From positions 14,344,164 to 14,408,163 of the forward strand of contig NC_063274.1 in NCBI RefSeq assembly GCF_910591885.1: a stretch of 64,000 bases of DNA. Direction: 5' to 3'. The notes under the pieces are model-generated. The model saw only the letters and a list, made by a program, of their open reading frames with translations, had not been told where the DNA came from and made no database searches. Shown here one piece after another: positions 40,801 to 53,267 of the stretch; the stretch's first letter is position 1, and the number at the start of each line of letters is the position of its first letter. Made by a program: the position numbers and the translations under genes. Source of the stretch: Bombus terrestris. Its lineage: Eukaryota > Arthropoda > Insecta > Hymenoptera > Apidae.

Positions 40801-41297
40801 TCTTAAAACGATACAATGCATATTACGTATTTATAAGCAACTTGGTATACTGTTAGGAAAGAGATTAAAATTCAGCAACTAAAAGTTGTATGTGATCTTT
40901 CTCCGCCGTTCGTAGATTAATGGCCTTAATGCTCGGTTGATGTATCGAGCGAACAGCTACGAATATAAATTATACGATGCAAAAGTTCCATAGAGTATTA
41001 TTTTACATAATCTAGAGTAATATTTTACATAATAAAGATGCGTAAATAAAAAAATCATTATTTTCAAGAGATCGTATGCTGTTCCTCGTTGTACCGCAAT
41101 GTGTTATTATGTTTGTAACAATACGTTCCTCAAGCTTACGAAACGTTTTAGCGATAGTAAATCACGATCGAAAGTGACTTAAAAAATACGTCACGGAATT
41201 AATCTATCGGATTGAATAATAAATTCCTTCATCTTTCGTTAATCGATTCACTTAAAAAACTATTATGGAAAGTGTTTGATAGATATAAATTAAATAC
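37832..41297. other. Gene-free stretch, mixed composition
   Basis: No gene is supported. A G+C-richer patch at 38.46-38.70 kb has minus-strand frames without known motifs. At 39888-39952 there are short direct repeats of AATCATAAACTAGAAA. Confidence 0.4.
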
Positions 41298-42450
41298 GTT
41301 GAACGTAATTGAATTTTTTAAGCCATATATAAGGAAGAATATTTTTTAAAAATGGGACGAAAAAGTTACTTGTTGATTAGATAGATTTTTTATAAAAATG
41401 ATAGGACTTGACGAATGAACTTATTACTCAAGCTCAACATTCTTGTATAAAGAATCACCTCCTGTCCGATTGTCTGATATTTTGACCCTACTCTGTATAA
41501 AAGCAATATCGTCTCAGAACCTATGCTGCGCCTGCTTCGATGAAACGAATGTACGTCATAAAAGTAGCCGAGTCTTTCTTTCAAAATACCCTACGTACTC
41601 CTCGATACCGCGTTGACCCTATTTCAGACGTGCTCCCTTCCGAACGACGTTCCACGAGGAAACGATATACTTTTCCGCGGCAGGCTCCCCCAGGTGTATT
41701 AGTATGAAAGCCCCGGTTATCATCATTGAAACATTTCTCACGCGAACAACTTCTGGCCCCTTCGATGATATATGCGCAGGGGGCAGAACACCACATGCAC
41801 AGCCGTCACATGATCCAATTTGAATAATTTGAATAACTTGACACGACAGCAATAGCATACCACGAATAATTCCTCCGCGATGGACAAGGCAAATTACTTA
41901 ATTGCATGTCTCACGATTCTTTTTCTGAGACGGTGGTGGGCGATCGTAAAGCGGACCGACATCGTTAGAAAACGTGTGATCTCGTTGGCCGAAAATTTTT
42001 AATTAAAATCGGATTCAGTCGCACAACTTTAGATGACTGGGAATGGCTTCGAATCTCGTGCATGGTCTGACGATTAGATTACAGATTCGTATGAATTTGT
42101 GGATTCGAAGATACAAAAATATATAGAATTCGCATAAAATGCAAACATAACTAAGACGTAGTGAGTATAGCTCGTAGCAAACAATTCCAGAAAAAAGTAT
42201 CTGAAAAATATCTTTCCTATATAAAAATATATAATATTTCATATGTAATATCAAGCAATTTTTAGCTATCAATAAGTTTTTAAAATATTCTGTTTTTATT
42301 AACAAAAATGTTAAACTTTAGTAATAAATTCATTCGCCAAGTCCTATCACTTTTATAAAAAATCTATTTAATCAAGAAGTAACTTCTTCGTCTCATTTGT
42401 TTAAAATATCCTTCCTTATATATGGCTTAAAAAATTCAATTACGTTCAAC
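41298..42450. mobile_element. Inverted-repeat-flanked element of unknown class
   Basis: Positions 41298-41446 reappear as an imperfect reverse complement at 42301-42450. Shared stretches include GAACGTAATTGAATTTTTTA, AGCCATATATAAGGAAG and TGATAGGACTTG. The arms are about 150 bp and roughly 85-90% alike by eye; the spacer is about 850 bp. The spacer holds a G+C-richer patch at 41.58-41.83 kb with open minus-strand frames of no recognised family. It could be a foldback or TIR-type transposon whose outermost ends I cannot define, or a host inverted duplication. Confidence 0.55.
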
Positions 42451-45445
42451 TATATTACCTTGATTTTTGTAAATAAAACGGTATTTTAGATTTCGAGTGA
42501 ATTTCTGAATTCACTAGTCAGATGTAGTTCGTTAATTTTTTGTAAATGATATTTCAATCTGAATATTGCCAAGCGTTATCCATAATACACACTTATCTCT
42601 TTAAAAGAAGACCATCTTTAACTTTTCGAAATAACATCATTTACATGTTAATTTCAATACTTACTGTAACGAATCAGCTAATGTTCGACAAATGTAATTG
42701 GCAAATATTACTTTATCAATCTTACTAATTCGAAGTATTATATTTTAATGATAATCGGTGTAACAAGTATAGCTTCCCCAATCTCGACATACGCATAATC
42801 ACTTCGTTACAAATTTACGTAATTAAAGCATATTATATATTATTACAAGTAACATTTGCATGTTCCAACAGTGCTACAAAGCAGAATGAGAGCGAGAATT
42901 ATTATCGCGAGAACCTTGTTCATACACGCTCAATTTGCAACAACCATTGTAAGCCTGGCTTACATTAGTTACATTAACCGCTTTGTTACATCAATGAGTT
43001 ACCACTCTCCGTAGTAACCACTGCAACATTCTATTTTCGAATTACGGTTCCAATCGTTTTAATCACCAACGTAACTGGTACTCGTTATCAGTAGCCTGTT
43101 TACGAATTTAGATGAAAAGCACCTTTTGTTTTAACCTTTCATATTCCACTAATGTTGCTGCAACGATATTAATAAATTGAAGATTGTATCTTGTACTGTT
43201 TCTAACGATAAAAAAAATTGAGAAAAGGATGAAGATTACTGTACAGGTTTTTTGAAACAAAATACAAAATTTTCGTTACGTAAAGAAAATATCAGGAATG
43301 TTACTTTGCTCTACTTGTATATCCTAATGCAACTTCTCCATCGAATATCTCCCTGGAAAACGTCACTCTATTGACGCGATTTAATTAAGAACCATATTCC
43401 ACCGAAGGAAAAAAGAGGTAGCAGCATTTTTTCCAGATAAAAGAAGTAAGGAAAAATAAACGGTGTTTTTTATCTGTCGGAAAATTGACAAATAGACGGT
43501 CGTTAATCTTTGTAGAAAAATTCTGTTTGAGGGGTAGGTTCAAATAAAAAAAGCTGTTTTCTTAATATAAAAATCAGCGAGTCATCAAAGACATGTATAT
43601 GACTTTGGAAAAGTATAAAACAATGGAAATGCTAAGATAGGATGTAGCAATAGAAACTTAAAGCAGAAAGAATTATTTAAGGATTTTGTTTTTACAACAA
43701 ATATTTACGTTGCAAGAATTATAATTCTGTGTAGTACACGGCACGGATGTTGTTAATTTGTAACGTTAATTTTTGCTATAAACGTGTAAAAGCTTTTGTA
43801 AGAAGAGCCAAAGTACGACAAATCGAATTGCAGATTTCTGCATAGACGCTCAGTAAGTGATGTAGCCAGAATATTGATCAGACCAAGGGATACAGGTCGG
43901 TATAGAACACGCCATCTGTGCGAAAAGAATTCAACTTCCTAGCAAGCGCAATAAATCTTCTGTAAACAACGATGGAACTATCGATCCTAACTAATAATTT
44001 AAATACATTTAATCTACGTTTTGATAATTATTTTTATCATTTAAGAAATTTTAGATATGCATCATACTTTCTACCATATTTTTTGTGTAAACTAAAGTTA
44101 TGCTTAATTTTAATTTTAATAATTAAAGAAAATTGTTCTTTTAGCGACATTTTTAAAATATAATAAAGGAGGGTACACATTTCTACAAAGGATACAAGAA
44201 ATATCTTTGATATTTCCAGTATTAAGTTATTCTAACATCTTTTCCTAATCTTTTCAAATAATAGCTTGTCTAACTTTTTTTGTTTTTCATTTCTTTTTGT
44301 AATTGCAGTTAGGAAAGAGGAACAAGGTGTTTCAGTTGCGCGAAATATATGTTTCATACATTTGTATAAACAAACTGATAGATAAAATACGATGTGTATT
44401 TCCCGTGCTTCGAGAAATATTCCATTCGCGCGATCAATCTTACGAAATACACCGTATTGCATGATATTTATTAACTGACAACAAAGATCGATGTGGTAAC
44501 GTTCACGGAAGATAATATAGGAAGCGGGACCAATATACTACCGTTAATCCGCCTTTGACATATCACCACGCAAGATAGTATCCAAACGAAGCTGCTTGAA
44601 ATAACGTGTCCTATTAGATTATTAATGTTTATATAAGTTCACACTTTTACGAGGGCGATTGAAAAAATAGTATCTGACCAAACCACCCTCTAGATTCTAA
44701 ATATTTCAATGAATACCTTGCTTTGATCGTTTCATATATTTCTCTGCAACTATTATTGTACGTCCTTGCACGCTTAAATTTTTCAGAAATGCATAGACAT
44801 CCGCCGTCTATTTATTATTCACGGTGTTCATTTATTATTCATTATTTATTGCGTAATGTCTTCCAACGTGAAAAATTCGGTTAATCGATGGAGAAACGAC
44901 TTTTAAAGGAAAAAGATCGTACACGTAGAAAAAATTATTCATCGTGGAATATCCACGATCAATGTTTATGTATTAGAATCATGACGCAGGCGAAAACTGC
45001 TGATTCATTTTGACTAAAATGTATTAGATTTTAAATGCAAGCTTCTGTGCCACTTGGTTTACAGCAAACTTTTAACCAGGTATATCGTGTGTCATTTCAA
45101 TATATACAATATTTAGTTAGTTCACATTTTTCTACTACGAAACGTCGAAACTTAAAAGCTCCTATTGAAATATGCTTTCTCCTACATCACATAGAGAAAT
45201 TCCAAAATCCATATTCATTTGTACTACTCATAGATATTCAGAAACATTAGTATAGTATTATAATATTATAGTAACAATACATATATGACTGTTACCAGAA
45301 CGTACGATATAAGCTAAAGACAAAAGCAATAACGTATATTCCATACGGTAACAATAATCATCGATAAAACGAATAACGATACGAAACATCGAAAGCATCA
45401 AAAAACATCGAACAATGTATATATATAAAATTGATAGGTACTTAC
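42451..45445. other. Intron sequence downstream of the 175-nt KCNQ exon
   Basis: AT-rich with no ORF of note. It begins, in the minus-strand sense, with the GTAAGT donor at 45445-45440. I looked on the minus strand for the S1-S2 coding sequence expected next and found none. Confidence 0.5.
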
Positions 45446-45620
45446 ACAGAGAAGTGGTACAGGAAGCACTTCCAGCCAGTGGGACGCTCCAGGAAGTTGT
45501 AAACTTGGCCCTGAAAGGTCGCCTTTCCAGCACGCCGATGTTCCTTCACGTGATAACGACCCTCCCACGTGTTACGTTCGCCGCCGGTGTTTGCACCCAA
45601 CAGTAATCGTGGATCAACAC
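45446..45620 (-). CDS. KCNQ: KCNQ (Kv7) channel exon: N-terminus up to S1
   Basis: A 175-nt minus-strand exon encoding 57 full codons, entering with GT (completing a Gly codon) and leaving with GT in phase 2. The translation begins VDPRLLLGANTGG, continues with a basic linker, and ends FQGQVYNFLERPTGWKCFLYHFS. The stretch VYNFLERPTGWKCF.YHF is the signature just before and at the start of transmembrane segment S1 in KCNQ1-like Kv7 channels, voltage-gated potassium channels of the plasma membrane that set slow repolarising currents. The donor is ideal (GT|GTAAGT). The acceptor is CAG with a modest pyrimidine tract. The exon is clearly partial: S1-S6, pore and the calmodulin-binding C-terminus are elsewhere. 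An orthologue of KCNQ1 rather than another Kv7 is suggested by the motif, but insects usually have one KCNQ gene. Confidence 0.93.
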
Positions 45621-48600
45621 CTGAACAGTCGTAAAATTTCGTTGAATACTCCGAACACCGATAAAAATACGGCAGTTTGAAGATTTTTCGTCAGGAATTT
45701 CAAGTAACATTCCACGAAGCATTGAGTTTCCGCGAAGCTAAAGGATAGATACGACAACTGTGAAAACGTTAGGCTAAGTCTACGTACGGTATAACGTAAA
45801 AGTTTATTATTAGATCATCTGCATATCAAATATTTTATTTTTATACATTCTATTAGAATATTTCATTTTAGTGTAATGTTAGCGTCGTTTCTTTTAAAGA
45901 GTTTCTTTTAAAAAGATCTAATATTTTTTAATCAAATTCGTTCCGGAGATATTTTACTTTTCGTATTTTCACATATATTTTCTTTATTCATTGAAATTTA
46001 GTAAATACAAAGTATGGTAATATTATATGATTTAAGATTTCAATTATCAGCAAACGAATGCAATAGAAACTAAATATAAAAATGACATTAGAATTTTTAA
46101 TTCAGAGTTTTTAACTTAAATATGTATACACGTATTGAAAAATTTTTAAAAATCTACATGCATGCAAAGATAAACTCTTCCTATTAAATACTATCAAATA
46201 AATATTAACAACGTAGAAGCATATATTTATGACACATGACAATAAATGCACATTTTGGTTACGTAATACATACATACAGGTATATACACACATATAGATA
46301 TTTTCGATTCAGTCTGATAAAAATAAATAACTTTAAAAGTTAACTTCAATCCACCAGGTGCACAGACATTCACAACAATTTATCGAGGAATTGTTCGAGA
46401 AAGTTTAATATCAATAAGTTTGCAAATAGCAAGATAGAAGTTTATACATATATGTATATAGTACTCTCACATAGACTAATCGGCACTGGTTATGCATTGT
46501 GAAATAATTTATAGACACTGAGCTTTATAATTTTATTTACACGCGAAGCACATTAAAAGAGAACTTTATCAGATACTGTTTTATGATTTCAAGCTTAAAC
46601 CACAATTAACGTTGTTACGAGTATCAGATCGTTACATAATAAATATCAGGCTTTCAGTTATTTTAAAGTCATAAAACTTTCAATAATTATTTTCATTCGT
46701 GTATTATCTTGTTCGGAAAGCTTCGGTCAACTATTTTCTTTACAAATTCAATAATATTCTCAAAGCAATTGTACGTTCTACATTTTGCAAGCAGCGATTT
46801 GACAAGTTGAATCACCGATTTTCGACCATTTTTCTGTATAAATATCAATTTGATCAAATTGCTCCGAACCATACAGTTACAGAAATCAAAAGAACATACA
46901 CAATTATTTTAAGAAGTATACTGTCCCAGATGCTCCTTTGTTTGATTAAAAATGTTCATTTTAAAACTAGTTGTGTATTTCCGCATACCATTCGTCTCAA
47001 AACGTATTTTGTTTATGCATTTATGGAAAATATAAAATGATGTATTTTAAATCGAAGCGTTCAGAGGTTTTGTTTCTTAGGTTTCACTTGTTTAATTTCT
47101 TTTATTTCTTTAGTGTATTGATAAAATTATGAATTTGCATAAATGTCCGTAATCTGTTTATTATGCAACAATCAAATACTTGGTTCAAGGCTTAGGGGAA
47201 ACACAAGTACATTATTGTTAATTAGTTTATTCGTCCGAAGATCCTGTTACTTGGTTAAAGCATGAGCCTTCAATACGCTAAATTATTCATTCATACCAGG
47301 AATTACGTACACGGTGTAGCTTCGAACTCATCTCCGTATTATACATCCATCCCGTATACATATAATCTGTATAGAGATCGTATTACGTTATATAATCGCA
47401 TAAACTATTTACCATTTGTCAATGCTTCAGATGTTTCGCGAAGCCGCTGCAAAAGAACATCGCAAAGTCCATATATGAAATAGAAACGCGTTCAATGCAA
47501 TCGAATCTCTTTGATAATTCACAGTTATGATTTCGTTCGATAAAAATAGTATAAAATAAAACCCATATTTAATTAAAATACTTAAATCGAATTTTATTAT
47601 TTGCTATCATCCTCATCGATTCTTAATAGTAAATCTCGTATTTACAAGAGCTATATCATTTAAGTAAGAATGATATCATTTTATAAACGCTCCTATTCCG
47701 AAGGTATTGTTATTATTTCCATCGTTTTCGTAATCGATCGAAAAAATTTCCCTGTGCAACGTACAGCACTGCACACTCGCGGCAGCAGTTACAAAACATC
47801 GAACATCATGTTACCGATGAACTACGAGTTACGTTCAAGTCGATTAATACGTAATTATTTATTATCCACTGGCGCTGCGTTCGATAGGATTTATTCGTTA
47901 ATTTATTAAACAAAGTCGTACAAATGAAATTTTCCAATTCTTTTTGACGATATACATATCTTTAAAAAACAAAGAGAGACGCATTAATCACTCAAATACA
48001 ATCGATATTCCATCAAAATGTAAAATAAAATTTATGCAAAATTCTTATTGAGTAACCCAAGAATGAAATGCTTTATTACATAAGAAATTTACAAATTTGG
48101 CAACTGCAATAGTGAAATTCTATCGCCAATCAAACAGCAAATTGCTCGAAACTTTTTCAATTAAAATTCAGTATGCTAATTCAACTTACGTTTCTTATCA
48201 AAAAATATATTACTTTTTGTCGAGTGCGACAAAGAGACGCCTGTTCGATCGAATGGATTGTCATCTGACGAGATAAAAATTTGTGGCTGCTACGGAACAG
48301 AATTGACGAGGGAGAGACGCACGATTGCACGAGCGGTTCGATCCGCGCCTTTTTATCCGTCACTCTTTCATTAAAAACTGTCGAGCGCGCCCACGAAAAA
48401 ACCACAGCAAGCTGAACACGAACCACAGGTTCCGAGTAATCCAATTATTTGGCGAGTAAATATCGGCCACGCATGAACTTGAAGCGGACAGAAACAATTT
48501 GATGCGGAATTAAAGCGTGTCACCCATAAGGAAATACGATATTCTCAGGGAATATTCGTAATTAATGCTATTCGAGCCACGAGTCGAACAATTTCGAGCG

Positions 48601-49955
48601 ATTTCTTTCTCAGAATACTATCGACTCGATTGAATTTAATGTTACAATAGCTATAAAAGGTATTAATTTTTCATGTCCTCTTGCCTGATTATAGTACGGT
48701 ATATTTTATTAGTTCTTCTCCATAATAAATTGAATACTTGAGACATTGAATAATTAGTTTAAAACGGAAATTAATCTATATAGAGAACGATATATAACTG
48801 TATCTGATCTTTCAAACAATCGTTGACTTAAAAAATTCAATAGACCATGAAACTCTAGCATTGTGTCATTTAAGAAATTTAAGTACACCGAAGGCGTGGA
48901 AGATTGAGATGTAAATAAAATCTTCAACTAATTACATCTTGTCCGGGACGATAAGATCAATCTTTCCTTCAAACACAATTTGAAAAAGACACTGTGTTTT
49001 ACATGCACTACGCATTCAATGATCAAACTGAACTAAATACATGACGAAAAGTTAGATTTTCAAGTGAAGTATTTAAAATACTAAAAATCCGATATATCGT
49101 TATTTACAGTGGTAAGTAATTTTTTAATTTAACAACATTTTTCTCCAATATTTTGCACCATTTTCCAAGTATATTGTTCTTTTTCGATAAATTCTTTACC
49201 GTCTACCATTGTTTTCATATTAATCCGGAGCATATTCGTGTTTAATACCTCATCGCGTATATAATAAATTATTTATCAAGCTTATATTGTTTGTATCGCA
49301 GAGCAGATATCGGTGTATCCAAAAATACATTCGATACAATCATGAATTTATCTACCTTTGATCTAACGCTTTACTAACTTTTTTCTCACACTATTGCTTA
49401 GCAACCTGACTGTAACCAGGACCTCACCCCTGAAACGCTTCCGCTTACAGGATATGACGTCATCTACCCTTCCATTACGAACTGAAAGTAAGCCGATCCT
49501 TCGCAGTCAATATTTAAGCTGTACCTACATACGCCACCGGTGTCCGAGAAATCCCAACAATTCTTCACATTTCACCAACTTACTTTACTAAAATTTGAAG
49601 AAAGAATGATTTCTTATCCAGAAATACCATAGCACGGTGCATGTTTGTTTCGTTTATTTCTGATTATGAATTTTCTCGATCTGATAATCTGTCTCTTACT
49701 CTGTGCAATCTTTTGTTCAATTATCTCGTTATACAAAATATCTTCCTTCCCGTTCTCGCGATATATTAAGAAGCGTTTAATTAATAAGAAGAAACTATTA
49801 TAATTGACCATTATACAAAGTAACATGTATGGACGAAAAACGGTCGATAATCGTTGAAGTAGGTCTCACTTCTAGGAAAACTCTACATCTTCTCTAGTGT
49901 TTAGTTCTTAGCACAACGATTCTCTTTACAGCAGCTTCTTTCGTCTCTAGTAATA
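45621..49955. other. KCNQ intron sequence
   Basis: No second gene is supported. A G+C-richer patch at 48.2-48.45 kb contains, on the minus strand, GGATAAAAAGGCGCGG, which could be mistaken for a TATA-type promoter; nothing downstream supports a transcript. The remainder is AT-rich. Confidence 0.45.
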
Positions 49956-50037
49956 TTGGGTTGGCAACTATTCCATTACCACCTTTTGTCATTACCACCT
50001 AATGACAAAATTCGCAATCACTTAGTTGACAACCCAG
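49956..50037. mobile_element. Hairpin mariner-type MITE, family B, copy 4
   Basis: An 82-bp inverted repeat, TTGGGTTGGCAAC at the left, GTTGACAACCCAG at the right. The left arm is the most diverged of the four (TATTCCATTACCACC replaces AAGTGATTGCGG); the right arm retains CGCAATCACTTAGTTG. It lies in the KCNQ intron between the 175- and 180-nt exons. Confidence 0.8.
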
Positions 50038-50490
50038 TACCACGGAAAGATCGCCGACATACAGACGATGTCGACGATAAAGCGCAAATGCCGATAAGCA
50101 GAAAGAGTGGGAAAACTTCAATAGGTCTAACGGCCATCAATATATTTCGGCACCGCAGCAGTTGATATTCAGTTAGCCACCGGAGAGTCAAAAGTCAAAA
50201 GTCGTTAATCGAGAATTGTGATATCACACTACTGAATTAAGTTCACGTTAAATAATTATCGTTTTCTATTTAATCCATTGTAATAAATCAATTTATCAAT
50301 ACATTATCATATAGAATAGAAACCACTGGAAATCCTAATTTCTAACATTTCTGATAAAAAAATTCTATAATACATTCATCCACGTGTTTGCTTTCTTTAT
50401 TCCGAGATATAAAACGTCAACAATAATGCAAAATACAAGACCATTACGATTCGATAAATCAATTTGAAAGATCCACGAAACACACAAAAA

Positions 50491-50580
50491 TTAACACTTT
50501 AAAGACCGATAGCCTATTAATCGGTTTTTGTCTCCGACGCTCACCGACCGATAGCCTATTAATCGGTTTTTTGTCGTCGA
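50491..50580. repeat. TTAA-edged 42-bp tandem repeat
   Basis: TTAACACTTTAAAGACCGAT at 50491 resembles the TTAACCCTTT-type ends of piggyBac-like elements. The unit GACCGATAGCCTATTAATCG begins at 50504 and again at 50546 (period 42), each followed by GTTTTTTGTC-like sequence. ACCGAT...ATCGGT makes each unit a near-palindrome. I found no matching right end, so this may be one terminus of a broken element. Confidence 0.5.
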
Positions 50581-50596
50581 CAATCTTTCTCATTAT

Positions 50597-50848
50597 TTGA
50601 GCAATAATTTGTTATTTAGTACTAAGGTACCTTGCTCAATTGCGTTAGTTGCATTGCCTTGTAAGCTCCCACAGTTTAATACCAATTGGAAAAACTTACC
50701 ATTCGCGATGAACGAAAAGAATGGTATTGGAGAGTTTAAACCGAAACAGAGCCGACGGCAGGGAGAATATGCTGTGCCTGAGCTGCCGGTCGGACATGCG
50801 TATACTGTTGAACAGCTAGCGGTCAGTAAAGTGTTAAGAAGATGAAGA
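50597..50848. other. Unassigned open segment in the KCNQ intron
   Basis: This G+C-richer segment is open on both strands. The plus frame ends with a protein-like stretch reading VPELPVGHAYTVEQLAVSK, and the minus frame covers the same bases. I recognise neither. It lies directly beside the TTAA-edged repeat at 50491, so it may be cargo or coding remnant of a transposon. It has no splice context linking it to KCNQ that I can see. Confidence 0.3.
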
Positions 50849-51002
50849 AGCTTCCAATGAACAAGGTTACAGTCGATTGCCATCTAACAAACCGAGCCGT
50901 GAAACTCTCAACACATTATGATATTAAAGGTAAATAGATATCGCAATATTCAAGTGCATCAATGGAAAAAAAAAGGGGAACAATAATCGTGAACAACCTC
51001 AC

Positions 51003-51182
51003 CTCCGCTAAAAGTATCATTGTTGTCGGACTGCAGCGTAGCACTCGTGTCGGATAAGGGCGACGGTGTTGGCCTTAAATCCGACGGTGGTTCCAATCTC
51101 AGTAAATCACTTCCGCCATCTCCACCGCCCCCGTTTCCTTTTCCGACCTGTACAATCGTCACGTTCAGAGGTCCCCGGTTAC
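51003..51182 (-). CDS. KCNQ: KCNQ exon, Gly/Ser/Pro-rich, predicted cassette
   Basis: A 180-nt minus-strand exon. The acceptor is strong: a pyrimidine-rich tract (TTTCTCTGTTTTACGACAG) directly precedes GTAACC. The donor is GAG|GTGAGG. It starts with GT and ends with a single G, so entry and exit phases are the same and match the upstream exon end at 58659 and the downstream exon start at 45620. The translation reads NRGPLNVTIVQVGKG, then a Gly-run (GNGGGGDGGSD), then LLRLEPPSDLRPTPSPLSD and a Ser/Thr/Asn/Asp-rich end. This is low-complexity cytoplasmic N-terminal sequence, poorly conserved among Kv7 channels. Assignment rests on strand, position and phase agreement, not on a conserved motif. 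Because 180 is divisible by three, skipping keeps the frame. Confidence 0.72.
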
Positions 51183-53230
51183 CTGTCGTAAAACAGAGAA
51201 ACTGCTATGAGGTCCGGACACCAAAAATACATCGTCTAGATGTTTGCAACGACGGTGCTCGCTGGTAACTACTTTCGGTCAATTTGTCGACCAATGTATT
51301 GTATGTTTACCAACTAATTTGCAAATTGGAACTTGCATTAATCCGTCAAGACTGTTTCATTTGTATTTTTCTTTTCTTCGATCAATTTATATAATCCTTT
51401 TGTTTACATCTTTTTATCTTCCTCGCAGTTTCTTATCTCACATTCTTAATTAAAAGTATTTAATGAAGCTCTTTGTATTACTTTATAAATTTTTATTATA
51501 TTCTCGACTTTGCGTGTGACTTTATAAATGATTATCGTGTAATCAACGGAAGCATAAAACGATGGGGAAATGATGAAAGCTGTATGTACTGCAAGTGTAA
51601 GAAAAACTACGGATATTACAAAATTATTAGAAACATAATCGGTATAAACGAATTTTATCATTAACAAGTCAATCAATAACAAGTTTCTTTCTTTCATATA
51701 TACAGGCGTGATAGTAGAATGAAGCATATATATCTTTTTATTCCATCTAGAATTTCTATCTCAAATAACCCAGTGATAATTAACCAAGAGTAAACTACTC
51801 GTTCGATAAACGGAAAAAGAATGCAACTTCATGTATGCTGAAGTTACATATAGTTTCTCGGGAAATTATTATAGCCAGAGGCCATTTTTTCGATCGATAC
51901 TGGCGCTGTAGACGCGATAATTAATTACCACGAGCTCGACTAAAAATACAATTACGTTAATGCGGTATGTTACATCTATATGCATGCAATTTTCTATAGA
52001 AAATGTTTCATCCTTTCTCTGCGGTACGTGAAGCGCGCACACAATGGCGTGCGCGACACCTTAGAAACACGTTCATTGAAACATTCTTGCGTTCGATGAA
52101 AACCAACCAGCATGTATAATGTCGAAAATCACCCTTGCATAGCTCTTTCAAAGTCAGCATTGAAGATTTGCAAGTCAGAAACACTTGAATTATCAGATGG
52201 ACGAACATCTAACACTCGAACGACTCGAACTCTCAAACGAGTTGGATAGGCGATTATTCGAACCATTTCATCAGCCGAATAGAAACGTCGAATAGTCCTG
52301 CAGAATCATTTAACATTTCGCTAACGTTTTAACGTTCGTATCGTTCGAGTTAATCCATCGTTTAGGAATATCTATTTTCCACTCACTTTCCACCGTGAAT
52401 CAGTCGATCAATACTAATTCGACGAGCAGCCAACCGTGCAAAAATCGCGTATCAATGTGACTAAAGACACTTTAACCTCGGGAAGAGTAAATTCGCGACG
52501 CGTCAATGAATATTCAAAGATATCCTACTTTAACTTGAAAGTAAATCTGATATTAGATCGCCAGGCTCTGTAATTGAAACACAAAATTATATCGAGCATG
52601 TTTACATCAGTTCGCTTCATCTTTCGTGAATGCTGAGTCTATTAGTAATTGAATTAATTTCATTTATCATAACCAACTTGAAGATTACCGATAAAAGTAA
52701 ACGAAGGTACGTGCAAATAGTTAAACACTCACGATATTTCCCACGTTTTATCATTTTCGATAATATAAAAATGGCCAACGAAGATCGATTAAAGTACATG
52801 TAATCGATGACTTGGAATTTTTTCCGCGTTATATTTATTCATCAACGTCGGTCAACCGACCGACGTCGTTGACAATGGCAGATTATAATTATTCGAAGGA
52901 ATACGATTATGAACGAGGAAATAGGTGATGAGTTTCTCGGGAACGTTACTAAGTGGCAATTAACCTTCGTTTTACCGAGCCTCGAGTAAGCTGTGTCAAC
53001 GTTAAAGCCACTTAACTCTTAATCTATGCCTCCCCTGATTTCCGATTCAATAAATTATCGAAAATATCCGATGTGATAAAGTTTCCGAAAGAAAACAATG
53101 AATTCCTCGAAAAGAGCGTCGATGTGTAATATACTCTGAAATATACTTTGTTAAACCTGCTATCCGATGACTTAATGCTATGACCTTTTCTCTGACACAA
53201 TTAGACATATAATATTTGTGTGTACGTGTG

Positions 53231-53267
<37 letters not shown>

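Noticed and set aside
41581..41858. Cys-rich minus-strand frames in the spacer of the inverted-repeat element
   Set aside because: Two frames are open over the same bases and the Cys spacing matches no zinc-binding motif I know, so I did not call a gene.
48300..48444. TATA-like GGATAAAAAGGCGCGG on the minus strand and a tRNA B-box-like GGTTCGATCC
   Set aside because: No initiator, downstream exon, tRNA fold or A box could be found; both look like chance matches.
50593..50883. Minus-strand 96-codon frame as a KCNQ exon
   Set aside because: No KCNQ-like motif and no clear acceptor or donor of the right phase. The phases of neighbouring exons already match without it.
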